From Psychromonas algicola (GTDB lineage Bacteria; Pseudomonadota; Gammaproteobacteria; Enterobacterales; Psychromonadaceae), in NCBI RefSeq assembly GCF_004378355.1, contig NZ_SNUB01000006.1, forward strand, positions 62,001 to 126,000: a DNA stretch of 64,000 nt, in the 5' to 3' direction. Numbering within the stretch: position 1 is the stretch's first letter; every line of letters begins with the position of its first letter. A program made the translations under genes and the position numbers. This document shows, piece after piece, positions 27,459 to 38,807 of the stretch. Below the pieces are notes generated by a model. It did no database searches, was not told the DNA's origin, and saw nothing but the letters and a program-made list of their open reading frames with translations.

Positions 27459-30110
27459 ATGACGGTAAGTAATGTCACAGAACTAAACGCAATGGTTGCT
27501 CGCGTAAAAGCGGCGCAAAAAGAATTTGCAAGCTACTCACAGGAGCAAGTTGATAAAATATTCCGCGCGGCATCTTTAGCTGCATCAACGGCGCGTATTG
27601 AACTTGCCAAAATGGCAGCTACAGAGTCAGGAATGGGTATTATGGAAGATAAAGTGATTAAAAATCATTTTGCTTCTGAATTCATTTACAACAAATATAA
27701 AGACGAACTGACTTGTGGAGTCATTGAGCGTAACGAGGAAGGCGGCACTATCACTATTGCAGAGCCTGTTGGTATCGTTTGTGCCATCGTCCCAACAACC
27801 AACCCAACATCAACAGCTATTTTTAAAGCATTAATTTGCCTTAAAACTCGTAATGGCTGTATTTTCTCACCCCATCCTCGCGCTAAAAATGCAACAAACT
27901 ATGCAGCAAAAGTTGTATTAGATGCTGCAATCAAAGCCGGTGCGCCAAAAGACATTATTGGCTGGATCGACGTTCCTTCAGTTGAACTTTCAAATGCATT
28001 AATGAAACATGATGATATCAACCTGATACTCGCAACAGGTGGGCCAGGCATGGTTAAAGCGGCTTACTCTTCAGGTAAACCAGCCATTGGTGTTGGTGCG
28101 GGTAATACCCCTGTTGTTATTGATGAAACAGCAGATATCAAACGAGCAGTGTCTTCAATATTAATGTCTAAAACCTTCGATAACGGTGTGATCTGTGCTT
28201 CAGAGCAAGCAGCGATTGTTGTTGAATCTATTTACGACGAAGTGAAAGCGCGCTTTGCAAAATATGGTGCAGCTGTATTAAGCGAAGCTGATGCGAATAA
28301 AGTTCGTAAAGTATTAATGATTGATGGGGCGCTGAATGCCAAAATCGTTGGTCAACCAGCTTATAAAATTGCAGCTCTCGCTGGAGTTAAAGTACCAACA
28401 TCAACCAAGATTTTAATAGGTGAAGGATTAGAAGCTTCTTGGGATGATGAGTTTGCTCACGAAAAACTATCTCCAACTTTAGGACTTTTCAAAGCAAAAG
28501 ATTTCGAAGACGCGGTTCGTCAAGCTGGTATCGTTTTAGATATAGGCGGTGTAGGCCATACATCAGTACTTTACACAGACCAAGATGCTAATGAAGAACG
28601 TATTGCTTACTTCGGCGACAAAATGAAAACAGCACGTATTCTTGTTAATACACCTTCTTCTCATGGTGGTATCGGTGACCTTTATAACTTTGAGCTAGCG
28701 CCTTCTTTAACGTTAGGTTGTGGTTCATGGGGCGGGAATGCGATCTCTGAAAACGTAGGTCCAAAACACCTTATCAATAAGAAAATTGTTGCGAAGCGAG
28801 CTGAAAATATGTTGTGGCATAAACTACCAAAATCAATCTACTTCCGCCGCGGCTGTTTACCAGTTGCAATGACCGACCTTGAAGGTAAAAAACGTGCATT
28901 AATCGTGACCGACCGTTTCTTATTTAATAATGGTTATATCGATGATTTACGCGCTATCTTAAAAGAAAAAGGCATGGAAGTTGAAGTGTTCCATGAAGTT
29001 GAAGCTGACCCAACATTAGCCGTGGTAAAAGCAGGTGCTGCCGCCTGTCACAGCTACCAACCTGATGTTATTTTAGCTGTTGGTGGTGGTTCACCAATGG
29101 ATGCAGCTAAAATCATGTGGGTAATGTATGAGCACCCTGAAACTGACTTTGAAGATTTATCAATGCGCTTTATGGACATTCGTAAACGTATTTACAAATT
29201 CCCTAAAATGGGTGCAAAAGCAGAGTTGGTTTGTATCACAACAACTTCTGGTACAGGTTCAGAAGTCACACCATTTGCTGTGGTAACAGATGAAAAAACA
29301 GGTCAAAAATACCCGTTAGCAGATTACGAATTAACGCCTAACATGGCTATTGTAGATGCGAATCTAGTGATGGATATGCCTAAGTCTTTATGTGCCTTTG
29401 GTGGTTATGACGCAGTGACTCATGCAATGGAAGCTTATGTTTCTGTATTGGCGAATGAGTATTCTGATGGTCATGCATTACAAGCACTTAAATTACTTAA
29501 AGAGTACTTACCAAGCTCTTACACTAATGGGAAAAAAGATCCGATTGCACGTGAAAAAGTACATAATGCTGCAACGATTGCGGGTATGTCATTTGCTAAT
29601 GCTTTCCTAGGTGTTTGTCACTCAATGGCACATAAACTAGGTGCAGAATTCCATATTCCACATGGTCTAGCGAATGCATTACTTATTTCAAATACAATTC
29701 GTTACAACGCAACTAACAATCCAACCAAGCAAACCGCTTTCTCACAATACGATCGTCCTAAAGCGCGTGCTCGTTATGCTGAAATAGCTGCACACTTAGG
29801 TTTCACTACAGGTAATACTGAAGATAAACTTAACGCACTATTAACATGGTTAGAAGAATTAAAAGTGGCATTAGATATTCCACTATCGATTCAAGCTGCA
29901 GGCGTTAATGAAGCAGATTTTATGGCTAAAGTAGATGAATTAGCTGAGCATGCTTTTGATGACCAATGTACAGGCGCTAACCCACGCTACCCATTAATAT
30001 CAGAGCTAAAAGAAGTCTTAATTGCTTCTTTCTACGGCAAAAAATACGCTGATATAGTGGATGCACCTGAAGCGAAAGAAGAAAAGAAAGCGACAAAAAA
30101 ATCAAAGTAA
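27459..30110 (+). CDS. adhE: bifunctional acetaldehyde-CoA/alcohol dehydrogenase AdhE
   Basis: Reduces acetyl-CoA to acetaldehyde and then ethanol with two NADH, recycling NAD in fermentation. 883 residues (E. coli AdhE 891). The N-terminal aldehyde dehydrogenase domain (~1-440) has the catalytic Cys in DNGVICASEQ; a linker leads to the iron-dependent alcohol dehydrogenase domain (~450-865) with GGGSPMDAAK and the metal-binding HSMAHKLGAEFHIPHG. The last ~15 residues are Lys/Glu-rich. Start at 27459 after TTGGAG. An FNR-type promoter lies upstream. Confidence 0.98.
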   Translation: MTVSNVTELNAMVARVKAAQKEFASYSQEQVDKIFRAASLAASTARIELAKMAATESGMGIMEDKVIKNHFASEFIYNKYKDELTCGVIERNEEGGTITIAEPVGIVCAIVPTTNPTSTAIFKALICLKTRNGCIFSPHPRAKNATNYAAKVVLDAAIKAGAPKDIIGWIDVPSVELSNALMKHDDINLILATGGPGMVKAAYSSGKPAIGVGAGNTPVVIDETADIKRAVSSILMSKTFDNGVICASEQAAIVVESIYDEVKARFAKYGAAVLSEADANKVRKVLMIDGALNAKIVGQPAYKIAALAGVKVPTSTKILIGEGLEASWDDEFAHEKLSPTLGLFKAKDFEDAVRQAGIVLDIGGVGHTSVLYTDQDANEERIAYFGDKMKTARILVNTPSSHGGIGDLYNFELAPSLTLGCGSWGGNAISENVGPKHLINKKIVAKRAENMLWHKLPKSIYFRRGCLPVAMTDLEGKKRALIVTDRFLFNNGYIDDLRAILKEKGMEVEVFHEVEADPTLAVVKAGAAACHSYQPDVILAVGGGSPMDAAKIMWVMYEHPETDFEDLSMRFMDIRKRIYKFPKMGAKAELVCITTTSGTGSEVTPFAVVTDEKTGQKYPLADYELTPNMAIVDANLVMDMPKSLCAFGGYDAVTHAMEAYVSVLANEYSDGHALQALKLLKEYLPSSYTNGKKDPIAREKVHNAATIAGMSFANAFLGVCHSMAHKLGAEFHIPHGLANALLISNTIRYNATNNPTKQTAFSQYDRPKARARYAEIAAHLGFTTGNTEDKLNALLTWLEELKVALDIPLSIQAAGVNEADFMAKVDELAEHAFDDQCTGANPRYPLISELKEVLIASFYGKKYADIVDAPEAKEEKKATKKSK

Positions 30111-30132
30111 TGAGTTAATTACAATGATAATT

Positions 30133-30160
30133 GAAGCCTGCTTAACAGCAGGCTTTTTTA
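30133..30160 (+). terminator. terminator after adhE
   Basis: AAGCCTGCT-taac-AGCAGGCTT followed by T6; strong 9-bp stem. Confidence 0.9.
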
Positions 30161-30240
30161 TGGGCAATGCAGAGGGATTAAAGTATCAACTAGAAACGCG
30201 ATGCACGATACTTCATTAATAGCGTGTAATGAGAGCGATA

Positions 30241-32919
30241 TTATTTTCTTTTATGGCAGCGAAGATAAAAAGTAGCTTCACTGGCTTTCATTGGTTCATT
30301 TAGAGGTAAGCTTTCATCACCGCCTAACAAGGAAGCTTCCTGCATTCCTTCACCAACTACATCAATGCCTAATGAATTAGCCAACACAAACACTGACTTA
30401 ATCATGGCTTCACCCGCTAAATAACCTGGAACACCTTGTATAAAGTGTTTAGATATTTTGAATTTTTCAATATTTAATCGTCCAATAGAATATAAAACAG
30501 AACGATCTGCACCAAATCCATCAACAGTCAGTGACACACCTAGTCGGCTCAGATTTAATAGATTATCTTGTACAGTAGACACTTCGCTACTAAATAAATG
30601 TTCTTCAATAGCAAACTCAAACCAGCTTGCTTGACTATTAGTATTTAATAATACTTTTTGTATCGCACCAATCAGTGAAATTTGTGACAACTCTAATTTA
30701 GATAAGTTAAATGCAATACGTCCGAAGTTAATCCCTGATTTATGCCAAGATGCAGCTTGTTTTGCGGCTTTCTCAAACATTTGCATACCCAACTCAATCA
30801 ATAAACCAGATTGCTCTGCCAATATTAAGAATCGATTTGGTAATAACACACCTTGTTGAGGATGATGCCAGCGCATTAAACATTCTACAGCGACAATTTG
30901 ATGTTTACTTAAATCATATTGAGGTTGGTAATAAACTTCGAATTGGTCATTTTCTAATGCAAACCTCATTTCTTTTTCTAATTCTATTTGATGTGTTGAA
31001 TTAATGGTTAATTCATTGGTATAGAAATGATAAGAGCTACTACGATCGTCTTTACCACGTAACATAGCAGATTCTGCATTGGATAAAATGGTATTCAAGT
31101 CCATTCCGTCATCGGGACAGATGCTTATACCAATAGAAACAGAGAAGCTGACGGGCATACCTTCAATAGTAATGGGATCGGCAAACTGTTGAGCGATATT
31201 TTGAGCAATCAAAGCAACGACTTGCTCATTATCTAATTCATCAACAACCAAGACAAATTGATCATCCCCAATACGCGCAATAATATCTTTATCTGATACT
31301 GAACGTTTAAGTCGTTTAGCGACGTTTTTAATAATCAAATCACCTTGATGATGACCATAGCGTTCATTTTTTTCTTTATAGCCTTTGATTTCAACAAATA
31401 AAACGCCCATTGCGATTTGCTTATGATTAGCACGAGCAATAGCAGCCTCAAGATGGGTGAATAAAGCGATACGATTATTAAGCCCAGTAAGTGAATCATG
31501 TTTAGATAGATACTGAATTTTCTCTTCGTTATATTTATTTTGGGTTAAATCGGTAAATGAATAAACTCGATTTTCAATCCCGGTTTCGTGATGCTTAACA
31601 ATATAAATTTCTAGCCAGAAATAACTTAATCCTCCGCCTGCTTTAGAGAAATTTGCATTACCTTGCCATTGACCTTTTTCTTTCAATCCAGCTTCTATTT
31701 CCGAGAACAATTGCTGGTAATCACCACCCGTCGCAAAGGAGCGTATTTCTTTCCCGATGAACTTTTCTTTAGAATGACCCGACTGCTTTATACACGCATC
31801 ATTTAATGAAAGAATAATCCCAGAGCCATCGGTTACTACGATCGCATCACGGCTGTTTTCAAATACCACATTAGCGACTTTAAGTTGTTTTTGAATAATA
31901 CTTTTTTCAGTGATATCTCGACCAATACCGATTAGCCCCTGTACATTACCTTCTTTATCTTTAAGCGGTACTTTTTGCATAAAGATGTAATGTTTTTCAC
32001 CATTATTATAGGTTAAGTATTCATCACCAGAATAGGTTTTACCTGTACTCATGGCTAATGAATCTTGAGATTGGCACATTAATGCTTGGTTCTCTTCAAA
32101 CAACTCATCATCTTTTTTGCCAATGATTTCCGCTTCTGGGCAACCAACAAATGCTTCAAATTGTTTATTACACCCAATGAATTTACTTTCTAAGTCTTTA
32201 AAGAAAATTAAATCTGATGAAATATCGGCAGTTGCTCTGAGCATTGCACGTTCTTTTTCAACAGCCCTTTTCGCGCTGTTCATCTCCGATATATCAAATA
32301 ACATACCGATTTTTAACTCACTACCATCCATCAATTCTTCGCGAATTAGGAATTCGCGTTTAAGTCCGGTGACATCTCGCATTTCACATTCAAGTAAATC
32401 AACTTGATGCTCATTAAACATGGTTAACTCAGAGTTTTTAAATCCACCATATGAATCAATGGGTAATATATTTCTTGCATCTTGCCCTATTAAATCTTCA
32501 GGTAACAAACCAAAAACCTGCGAGAAATAAGTGTTACAGGTAATAATGACATTTTGCTTATTTTTGTAATAAATAGGAATACTAATACAGTCTAAAGCGG
32601 CTTTAACTTCTTCAGAAACCAATTCTTTGTTTTGTGGAGTTATATTTTTAATATTTTCTGAGTGCGCCTCCAAATCACTTAAATAAGTACACTCAAGATC
32701 AGGATGTTTTTCAGTAATGCATTCTTTAACAGAAGCTGACAGTGGTAATTCGCAAATGAAATAATCGTAATCGTTTTCATTCAATATACTTTCTAATGCA
32801 TTAACACAATGAGTATGAGATATATTAAAAGAACCGATATTTGAATTTATAGACAGCAAAGCTTGAGCTAATTTTAAGTTTCTACCGACATACAAAACTT
32901 GACTAACAACACTTGACAA
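30241..32919 (-). CDS. PAS-PAS-PAS-GGDEF-EAL protein with degenerate catalytic motifs
   Basis: An 892-residue cytoplasmic signalling protein with no membrane segments. Residues ~1-100 form an alpha/beta region resembling a receiver without the phospho-Asp. Three PAS domains follow (~105-215, ~225-340 ending in a PAC GIGRDITE, ~345-460), then a GGDEF domain (~470-635) starting DSLTGLNNR and an EAL domain (~645-875). The GGDEF signature reads GDDQF (551-555), with Gln in place of the catalytic Glu. EAL reads ECL (679-681), the metal-binding DDFG reads DGFG (800-803), and the C-terminal catalytic Gln region is lost. It likely senses a ligand and acts by binding rather than by making or breaking c-di-GMP. 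Single gene. Confidence 0.88.
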   Translation of the reverse strand: MSSVVSQVLYVGRNLKLAQALLSINSNIGSFNISHTHCVNALESILNENDYDYFICELPLSASVKECITEKHPDLECTYLSDLEAHSENIKNITPQNKELVSEEVKAALDCISIPIYYKNKQNVIITCNTYFSQVFGLLPEDLIGQDARNILPIDSYGGFKNSELTMFNEHQVDLLECEMRDVTGLKREFLIREELMDGSELKIGMLFDISEMNSAKRAVEKERAMLRATADISSDLIFFKDLESKFIGCNKQFEAFVGCPEAEIIGKKDDELFEENQALMCQSQDSLAMSTGKTYSGDEYLTYNNGEKHYIFMQKVPLKDKEGNVQGLIGIGRDITEKSIIQKQLKVANVVFENSRDAIVVTDGSGIILSLNDACIKQSGHSKEKFIGKEIRSFATGGDYQQLFSEIEAGLKEKGQWQGNANFSKAGGGLSYFWLEIYIVKHHETGIENRVYSFTDLTQNKYNEEKIQYLSKHDSLTGLNNRIALFTHLEAAIARANHKQIAMGVLFVEIKGYKEKNERYGHHQGDLIIKNVAKRLKRSVSDKDIIARIGDDQFVLVVDELDNEQVVALIAQNIAQQFADPITIEGMPVSFSVSIGISICPDDGMDLNTILSNAESAMLRGKDDRSSSYHFYTNELTINSTHQIELEKEMRFALENDQFEVYYQPQYDLSKHQIVAVECLMRWHHPQQGVLLPNRFLILAEQSGLLIELGMQMFEKAAKQAASWHKSGINFGRIAFNLSKLELSQISLIGAIQKVLLNTNSQASWFEFAIEEHLFSSEVSTVQDNLLNLSRLGVSLTVDGFGADRSVLYSIGRLNIEKFKISKHFIQGVPGYLAGEAMIKSVFVLANSLGIDVVGEGMQEASLLGGDESLPLNEPMKASEATFYLRCHKRK

Positions 32920-32995
32920 TTACTTCACCTTTAAAGTTCAAAAAATTGACTTACCGATTTAAATCAACTACTTAGTTAATAGTAGCGCCAAAAAT

Positions 32996-33025
32996 AAAAA
33001 AGGGAACCTAATGTTCCCTTTTTTT
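32996..33025. terminator. terminator of purL
   Basis: AAAAAGGGAAC-ctaat-GTTCCCTTTTTTT, a stem flanked by A and T runs, working in both directions. purL on the minus strand ends 23 bp away. Confidence 0.9.
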
Positions 33026-33047
33026 ATTTAAGATGACATTTTTTTAA

Positions 33048-36000
33048 TTAACCTAACTGTTTGCGCACATTTCTGAACATTCGCATCCATGGGCTATCTT
33101 CTTTCCATTCATCAGGGTGCCATGAGTTAGCTACCGTTCTGAATACACGCTCAGGATGAGGCATCATAATCGTCACTCGACCATCTTCAGAAGTAATACC
33201 TGTAATACCATTTGGTGAACCATTTGGATTAGCAGGGTAAGCCTCAGTGTTATTACCGTAGTTATCAATAAAGCGCAGTGCAACTGAACCACTTGCTTCA
33301 ATAGCAGCAAGATGAGCACTGTCTTTAACTTCCACACGACCTTCACCGTGAGAAACGGCGATTGGCATATGTGAACCCGCCATATCATTTAAGAATAATG
33401 AATTAGACTTCTGCACTTCAACCAAGCTGAAACGCGCTTCAAAACGTTCTGAATTATTACGTACAAAACGAGGCCATAAATCAGTACCAGGAATTAACTC
33501 GCTTAGCGTTGATAACATCTGACAACCATTACATACACCTAAAGCAAACGAGTTTTCACGCTCAAAGAAGGTTTGGAATTGATTGCGAGCTTGCTCATTA
33601 AATAAGATTGATTTAGCCCAACCTTCACCGGCGCCTAATACATCACCGTATGAGAAACCGCCACAGGCAACTAAACCAGCAAAGTCAGCTAATTGCACGT
33701 TGCCCGATAAAATATCACTCATATGTACATCAATCGCAGAGAAACCAGCGCGATTAAAGGCAGCTGCCATTTCTTGTTGTGAGTTGACACCTTGTTCACG
33801 CAAGATTGCCATACGAGGTTGCACACCTTTCGCAATATAAGGAGCAGCAATATCTTCATTAATATCAAAAGTTAACTTAGTTGATAGACCAGGATCTTTA
33901 TCATCTAATTTAAGATCAAACTCTTGCTGCGCACATTCTGAATTATCGCGTAATGATTGCATCTTAAGCGTTGTTTCAGCCCAAATTCCGCGGAATTCAG
34001 AGCGTTTAGCCGTTAGAACATCATTACCATCGCGCAAGAATTCAATTTGGTCTGACTCATTTAATGAACCAATCACTAATGAATTTGATGACAAACCATG
34101 CCCAGCTAGTGTGTTTAATACCGCTTCTTTGTCTTCACGTTTAACTTGAATAACGGCACCTAATTCTTCTGCATATAATGCAGCAAAATCATCACTACCA
34201 ATTTGATCAAGCTTAACGGTTACACCACAGTGCCCAGCAAATGCCATTTCAGTGATTGTTGAGAATAAACCACCGTCACTTCTATCGTGATAAGCCAGTA
34301 ATTTCTTGTCAGCCACTAAGGTTTGCATTGCATTAAAGAAACCTTTTAATAATTCAGGGTTATCAAGATCAGGAGTTTTATCGCCTAATTGCTTATAAAC
34401 CTGTGCAAGTGACGAACCACCTAAACGATTCTTGCCATTACCAAGGTCTACTAAAATTAATGCTGTATCACCTTGGTCAGTACGTAGTTGTGGCGTCACT
34501 GTATTGCGAATATCACGTACAGCACCGAATGCTGTAATGATTAAAGACAATGGAGAGATAACTTCTTTATCAGTTCCCGCTTCATCTTGCCAACGCGTCT
34601 TCATTGACATTGAGTCTTTACCAACAGGAACCGTTAGCTCTAACTCAGGACATAATTCTTCGCCAACGGCTTTAACGGCTTCATATAAACCAGCATCTTC
34701 ACCAGGGTGACCCGTTGCAGACATCCAGTTAGCAGATAATTTAATACGCTTGAAATCACCAATATCGGAACAAGCGATATTAGTAATTGATTCAGCTACA
34801 GCTAAACGAGCAGAAGCACCAAAGTTAAGCAATGCAACAGGCGTACGCTCACCTAGTGCCATCGACTCACCAAAGTAAGTATCATAACTTGCAGCGGTTA
34901 CTGCACAATCGGCAACAGGTACTTGCCAAGGCCCCACCATTTGATCACGAGCAACTAACCCTGTTACGGTACGATCACCAATAGTGATTAAGAATGTTTT
35001 TTCAGCAATCGAAGGTAAACGTAGTAAACGTTCAGCGGCATCTTTAACCGTTGCACCAGAGAGATCTAGCGCTTTACCCGCTGCAGTTTTTGTTGTCACT
35101 TCGCGATGCATCTTAGGAGCTTTACCTAATAACACTTCCAACGGCATATCGATCGGTTTGTTATCAAACTCAGGATCGTTAAGCGTTAAATGCAAATCTT
35201 CCGTTGCTTCACCAATTACCGCATACAAAGCACGTTCACGTTTACAAATAGCTTCAAAGGTCGCTAGATTTTCTGGCTTAACCGCCATCACATAACGTTC
35301 TTGAGATTCATTACACCAAATCTCATGAGGTGCCATGCTTTTTTCATCATTGGGAATAGCACGCAAATCAAAAACGCCACCACGACCGCCATCATTTACA
35401 AGTTCAGGCATTGCATTTGATAAACCACCCGCACCCACATCGTGGATAAATTGGATTGGGTTATCTTCACCCATTTGCCAACAACGGTCGATCACTTCCT
35501 GACAACGACGTTCCATTTCTGGATTTTCACGTTGTACTGAAGCAAAATCTAAATCTTCTGAAGAGGCACCTGAATCCATTGATGATGCAGCACCGCCACC
35601 TAGACCGATGTTCATTGCTGGACCGCCCAATACAATTAACTTAGCGCCAACAGGGATATCTTTCTTTTGAACATGTTCACGGCGAATATTACCTAAACCA
35701 CCCGCTAACATAATTGGCTTGTGGTAACCACGAATTTCACTTCCGTTATGACTTTCCACTTGCTCTTCATAAGTACGGAAGTAACCTAAAATATTAGGAC
35801 GACCAAACTCATTGTTAAATGCAGCACCACCTAGCGGAGCTTCAAGCATAATGTCTAATGCAGAAACGATACGACTTGGTTTACCAAAGTCTGTTTCCCA
35901 TGGTTGCTCAAAGTTTGGAATGCGTAAGTTAGAAACAGAAAAACCAACTAAACCCGCTTTTGGTTTAGAGCCAATACCCGTTGCGCCTTCATCACGGATT

Positions 36001-36944
36001 TCACCACCCGAACCGGTTGCTGCACCAGGGAACGGAGAAATAGCGGTTGGGTGATTGTGAGTTTCTACTTTCATCAAGATATCAATATCTTCATGGTGGT
36101 AACCAAATTCACGCTCATCAACACTTGGGAAGAAACGCCCTGCAGCATAACCTTCCATTACGGCAGCGTTATCTTTGTAAGCAGACAAAACATGCTCAGG
36201 ATGTAATTCATGCGTATTACGGATCATTTTGAACAATGATTTTGGCTGTTTTTGGCCATCAATCGTCCAATCTGCATTGAAGATCTTATGGCGACAATGC
36301 TCTGAGTTTGCCTGTGCAAACATCATTAATTCAATATCGTTAGGATTGCGACCTAACTTAATAAAGTTCTCAACTAAGTAATCTATTTCATCGTCAGCTA
36401 ATGCTAACCCTAAGTTCACATTGGCAACTTCTAATGCAGCTCGGCCTTGACCTAGCACATCGACGCTAGTCATTTCACCCGGTTTGCCTTGAACGAATAA
36501 GGTTGCAGCTTCATCTAATGATGTTAATACCACTTCCATCATACGGTCATGTATTAAACCCGTTAGTGTTTTGATTTGCTCTGCATTCAACTCTGTTTTT
36601 GTTTCAACGTAATAAGCAATACCACGCTCTAAACGTTTAACTTTAACTAACCCACAGTTTGTTGCTATATCGGTCGCTTTTGAAGACCATGGCGAAATAG
36701 TGCCGGGGCGTGGAGTAACAAAAAGAAGCGTGCCGACTGGATCATGCTCTGCTATTTTTGGTCCGTAAGTTAATAGTTTTTGTAATACTGATAGCTCTTG
36801 GTCATTTAAAGGTTCAGATAAATCTGCAGCATGCATAAACTCTGCATATAGGCCAGTTACAGGTAAATCTAACGCTTCACAGTTTTTCAGCAACTGATTA
36901 ACACGAAATGTCGATAAGGCAGGCGCCCCTCGCAAAATTTCCAT
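33048..36944 (-). CDS. purL: phosphoribosylformylglycinamidine synthase
   Basis: FGAR + glutamine + ATP to FGAM, fourth step of purine synthesis. 1298 residues, the large single-chain form of gammaproteobacteria (E. coli 1295). In order: N-terminal PurS-like domain, linker, two AIRS-type synthetase halves ([29 protein letters not shown] in outline, and [14 protein letters not shown]), and a C-terminal class I glutaminase with nucleophile Cys in GVCNGCQML and the His/Glu in MPHPERV. No PurR-type operator was recognised upstream. Divergent from mltF, as in E. coli. Confidence 0.98.
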   Translation of the reverse strand: MEILRGAPALSTFRVNQLLKNCEALDLPVTGLYAEFMHAADLSEPLNDQELSVLQKLLTYGPKIAEHDPVGTLLFVTPRPGTISPWSSKATDIATNCGLVKVKRLERGIAYYVETKTELNAEQIKTLTGLIHDRMMEVVLTSLDEAATLFVQGKPGEMTSVDVLGQGRAALEVANVNLGLALADDEIDYLVENFIKLGRNPNDIELMMFAQANSEHCRHKIFNADWTIDGQKQPKSLFKMIRNTHELHPEHVLSAYKDNAAVMEGYAAGRFFPSVDEREFGYHHEDIDILMKVETHNHPTAISPFPGAATGSGGEIRDEGATGIGSKPKAGLVGFSVSNLRIPNFEQPWETDFGKPSRIVSALDIMLEAPLGGAAFNNEFGRPNILGYFRTYEEQVESHNGSEIRGYHKPIMLAGGLGNIRREHVQKKDIPVGAKLIVLGGPAMNIGLGGGAASSMDSGASSEDLDFASVQRENPEMERRCQEVIDRCWQMGEDNPIQFIHDVGAGGLSNAMPELVNDGGRGGVFDLRAIPNDEKSMAPHEIWCNESQERYVMAVKPENLATFEAICKRERALYAVIGEATEDLHLTLNDPEFDNKPIDMPLEVLLGKAPKMHREVTTKTAAGKALDLSGATVKDAAERLLRLPSIAEKTFLITIGDRTVTGLVARDQMVGPWQVPVADCAVTAASYDTYFGESMALGERTPVALLNFGASARLAVAESITNIACSDIGDFKRIKLSANWMSATGHPGEDAGLYEAVKAVGEELCPELELTVPVGKDSMSMKTRWQDEAGTDKEVISPLSLIITAFGAVRDIRNTVTPQLRTDQGDTALILVDLGNGKNRLGGSSLAQVYKQLGDKTPDLDNPELLKGFFNAMQTLVADKKLLAYHDRSDGGLFSTITEMAFAGHCGVTVKLDQIGSDDFAALYAEELGAVIQVKREDKEAVLNTLAGHGLSSNSLVIGSLNESDQIEFLRDGNDVLTAKRSEFRGIWAETTLKMQSLRDNSECAQQEFDLKLDDKDPGLSTKLTFDINEDIAAPYIAKGVQPRMAILREQGVNSQQEMAAAFNRAGFSAIDVHMSDILSGNVQLADFAGLVACGGFSYGDVLGAGEGWAKSILFNEQARNQFQTFFERENSFALGVCNGCQMLSTLSELIPGTDLWPRFVRNNSERFEARFSLVEVQKSNSLFLNDMAGSHMPIAVSHGEGRVEVKDSAHLAAIEASGSVALRFIDNYGNNTEAYPANPNGSPNGITGITSEDGRVTIMMPHPERVFRTVANSWHPDEWKEDSPWMRMFRNVRKQLG

Positions 36945-37137
36945 AGGTTATTACTCTCGTTGAATAAATAAATGAACTTGGGTTAAGCTCTATATTATAA
37001 AAGAAAAGCATTTTTTATTAAATAGAAACACTCTATAGTCTTAGCTAAATAAACCGATTAATTAGTAAATAAATGGATATTTAAATAGTTTATTGGATAA
37101 TGTACCCACTCGACTAACTGGATTGATATAACTCTCT

Positions 37138-38643
37138 ATGAAGAAACCTAATTTTTCAGCCTCTATTGCTAACCAAGTGAAATTATTTTTATCGATAATT
37201 TCACTCTTTTTAATGGCAGCGTGCAATCCTTTAACTCAAACCACAGACTTAGAAGAAATACAGGCTAAAGGTTCAATCACTATGGGTACCATTAATGGTT
37301 CATTAACCTATAGCTATGATGGAGATACTTACAGCGGATTAGATTATGAGTTAGGGAAGAAATTTGCAGAGTACTTACAAGTAGAGTTAGTTGTTGAGGA
37401 ATTCGATAACCTAGCTTTATTATTTACAGCACTTGAAAATAATGAGATTGACTTTGCAGGGTCAGGGTTGACATTAACGCCTAAACGCATGGAAAAATAC
37501 CGTAGCTCACCACCCTATTACACCCTGACACAGAAGCTGGTTTACCACAAAGGCACTTATCGTCCTCGAAAAATCGAAGATGTGAATGCGCCGGTTACCG
37601 TGTTAAAAGGAAGTAGTCACGAAGAAAATATTATTGCTTCATTAAAAGAATATCCGGATCTAGTGATAGACGTTTTAGACAATGAAGATCAAGAATCGTT
37701 ATTACAAAAAGTAGCCGATAAAGAAGTCACCTTCGCCATTGTAGACAGTACAACCTTGGCTCTCAAACAACGTTATTACCCGTCTCTAGCCGAAGCCTTT
37801 ACTATTTATGGAGAGCAGCCTGTTGCTTGGTTAATTCGTAAAGCACAGGATGATTCTTTATATTCTGCCATGATCGAATTCATGGGAAATCAACATCAAG
37901 AAGGTTTAATCGCCAAAATTGAAGAAAAATATTTAGGGCATATTGGCGATTTTGATTATGTAGATACACGCATTTTTGTGAATCGTATTAAAACGAAATT
38001 ACCAACTTACGAAAAATTATTTAGAAAATATGAGACCCCTGAAGTTTCATGGCAATTACTCGCAGCACTGAGTTACCAAGAATCACATTGGAACCGTAAA
38101 GCTCGCTCACCGACAGGAGTGAGAGGTTTGATGATGCTAACACTTGATACTGCAAAATTTGTGGGAATTAAAAACCGCCTTAACGCAGAGCAAAGTATCA
38201 AAGGTGGTGCAAAATACTTAACGCAAATGATTAAAAGGCTGCCAGAAAGCATTCCACAAGATGAAAAAGTCTGGTTCGCGCTTGCCGCTTATAATATTGG
38301 TTTAGGGCATTTATTGGATGCACGACGCATTACAAAAATGAGAGGTCAAAATCCGGACTCGTGGGCGGATATGAAGGAAAACTTACCTCTACTGCACCAA
38401 CGAAAATGGTACAAAAAAACACGCTATGGATACTCTCGTGGACGTGAAGCCTTGCATTACGTGAACAGTATTCGTCAATATTTAGAAACATTAACATGGC
38501 AAATACAAGAGCGTGAAAAAGCAGAAAAAATAAAAGCTGAAGAACTAAAAGCAAAACAGGAAGCTGAAAAACAAGCTGAAATTGAGCGATTAGCAGCAGA
38601 AGCAGCTAAAACAGAAGCGGAAACGGAAGCGACTGAAGAGTAA
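37138..38643 (+). CDS. mltF: membrane-bound lytic murein transglycosylase F
   Basis: Outer-membrane lipoprotein that cleaves the glycan backbone of peptidoglycan, producing 1,6-anhydro ends. 501 residues: signal peptide with lipobox MAAC near residue 29, a periplasmic solute-binding-like domain (~38-265), then an SLT lysozyme-like domain (~285-420) with the catalytic Glu in SYQESHWNRKA and GVRGLMML and AYNIGLGHLLDA motifs. The last ~50 residues are a charged Ala/Glu/Lys coiled coil. Between purL and tadA, as in E. coli. Confidence 0.95.
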   Translation: MKKPNFSASIANQVKLFLSIISLFLMAACNPLTQTTDLEEIQAKGSITMGTINGSLTYSYDGDTYSGLDYELGKKFAEYLQVELVVEEFDNLALLFTALENNEIDFAGSGLTLTPKRMEKYRSSPPYYTLTQKLVYHKGTYRPRKIEDVNAPVTVLKGSSHEENIIASLKEYPDLVIDVLDNEDQESLLQKVADKEVTFAIVDSTTLALKQRYYPSLAEAFTIYGEQPVAWLIRKAQDDSLYSAMIEFMGNQHQEGLIAKIEEKYLGHIGDFDYVDTRIFVNRIKTKLPTYEKLFRKYETPEVSWQLLAALSYQESHWNRKARSPTGVRGLMMLTLDTAKFVGIKNRLNAEQSIKGGAKYLTQMIKRLPESIPQDEKVWFALAAYNIGLGHLLDARRITKMRGQNPDSWADMKENLPLLHQRKWYKKTRYGYSRGREALHYVNSIRQYLETLTWQIQEREKAEKIKAEELKAKQEAEKQAEIERLAAEAAKTEAETEATEE

Positions 38644-38807
38644 AGAATAAAGAATAGAGACTCAATAAAGGGGCTGATTAATAACATGCCCCTTAACTCA
38701 ACAAACAGCAAAACCTATCAATTTGATAACAACAATCGATTTAAACTATCGACCGTTTTGCCGTATTATCACCTTATAAGTTAAAACATAACAAATAAGG
38801 TGACAAT

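Noticed and set aside
36945-37137. PurR operator upstream of purL
   Set aside because: No sequence close to the PurR consensus in the divergent region; not reported as a site.
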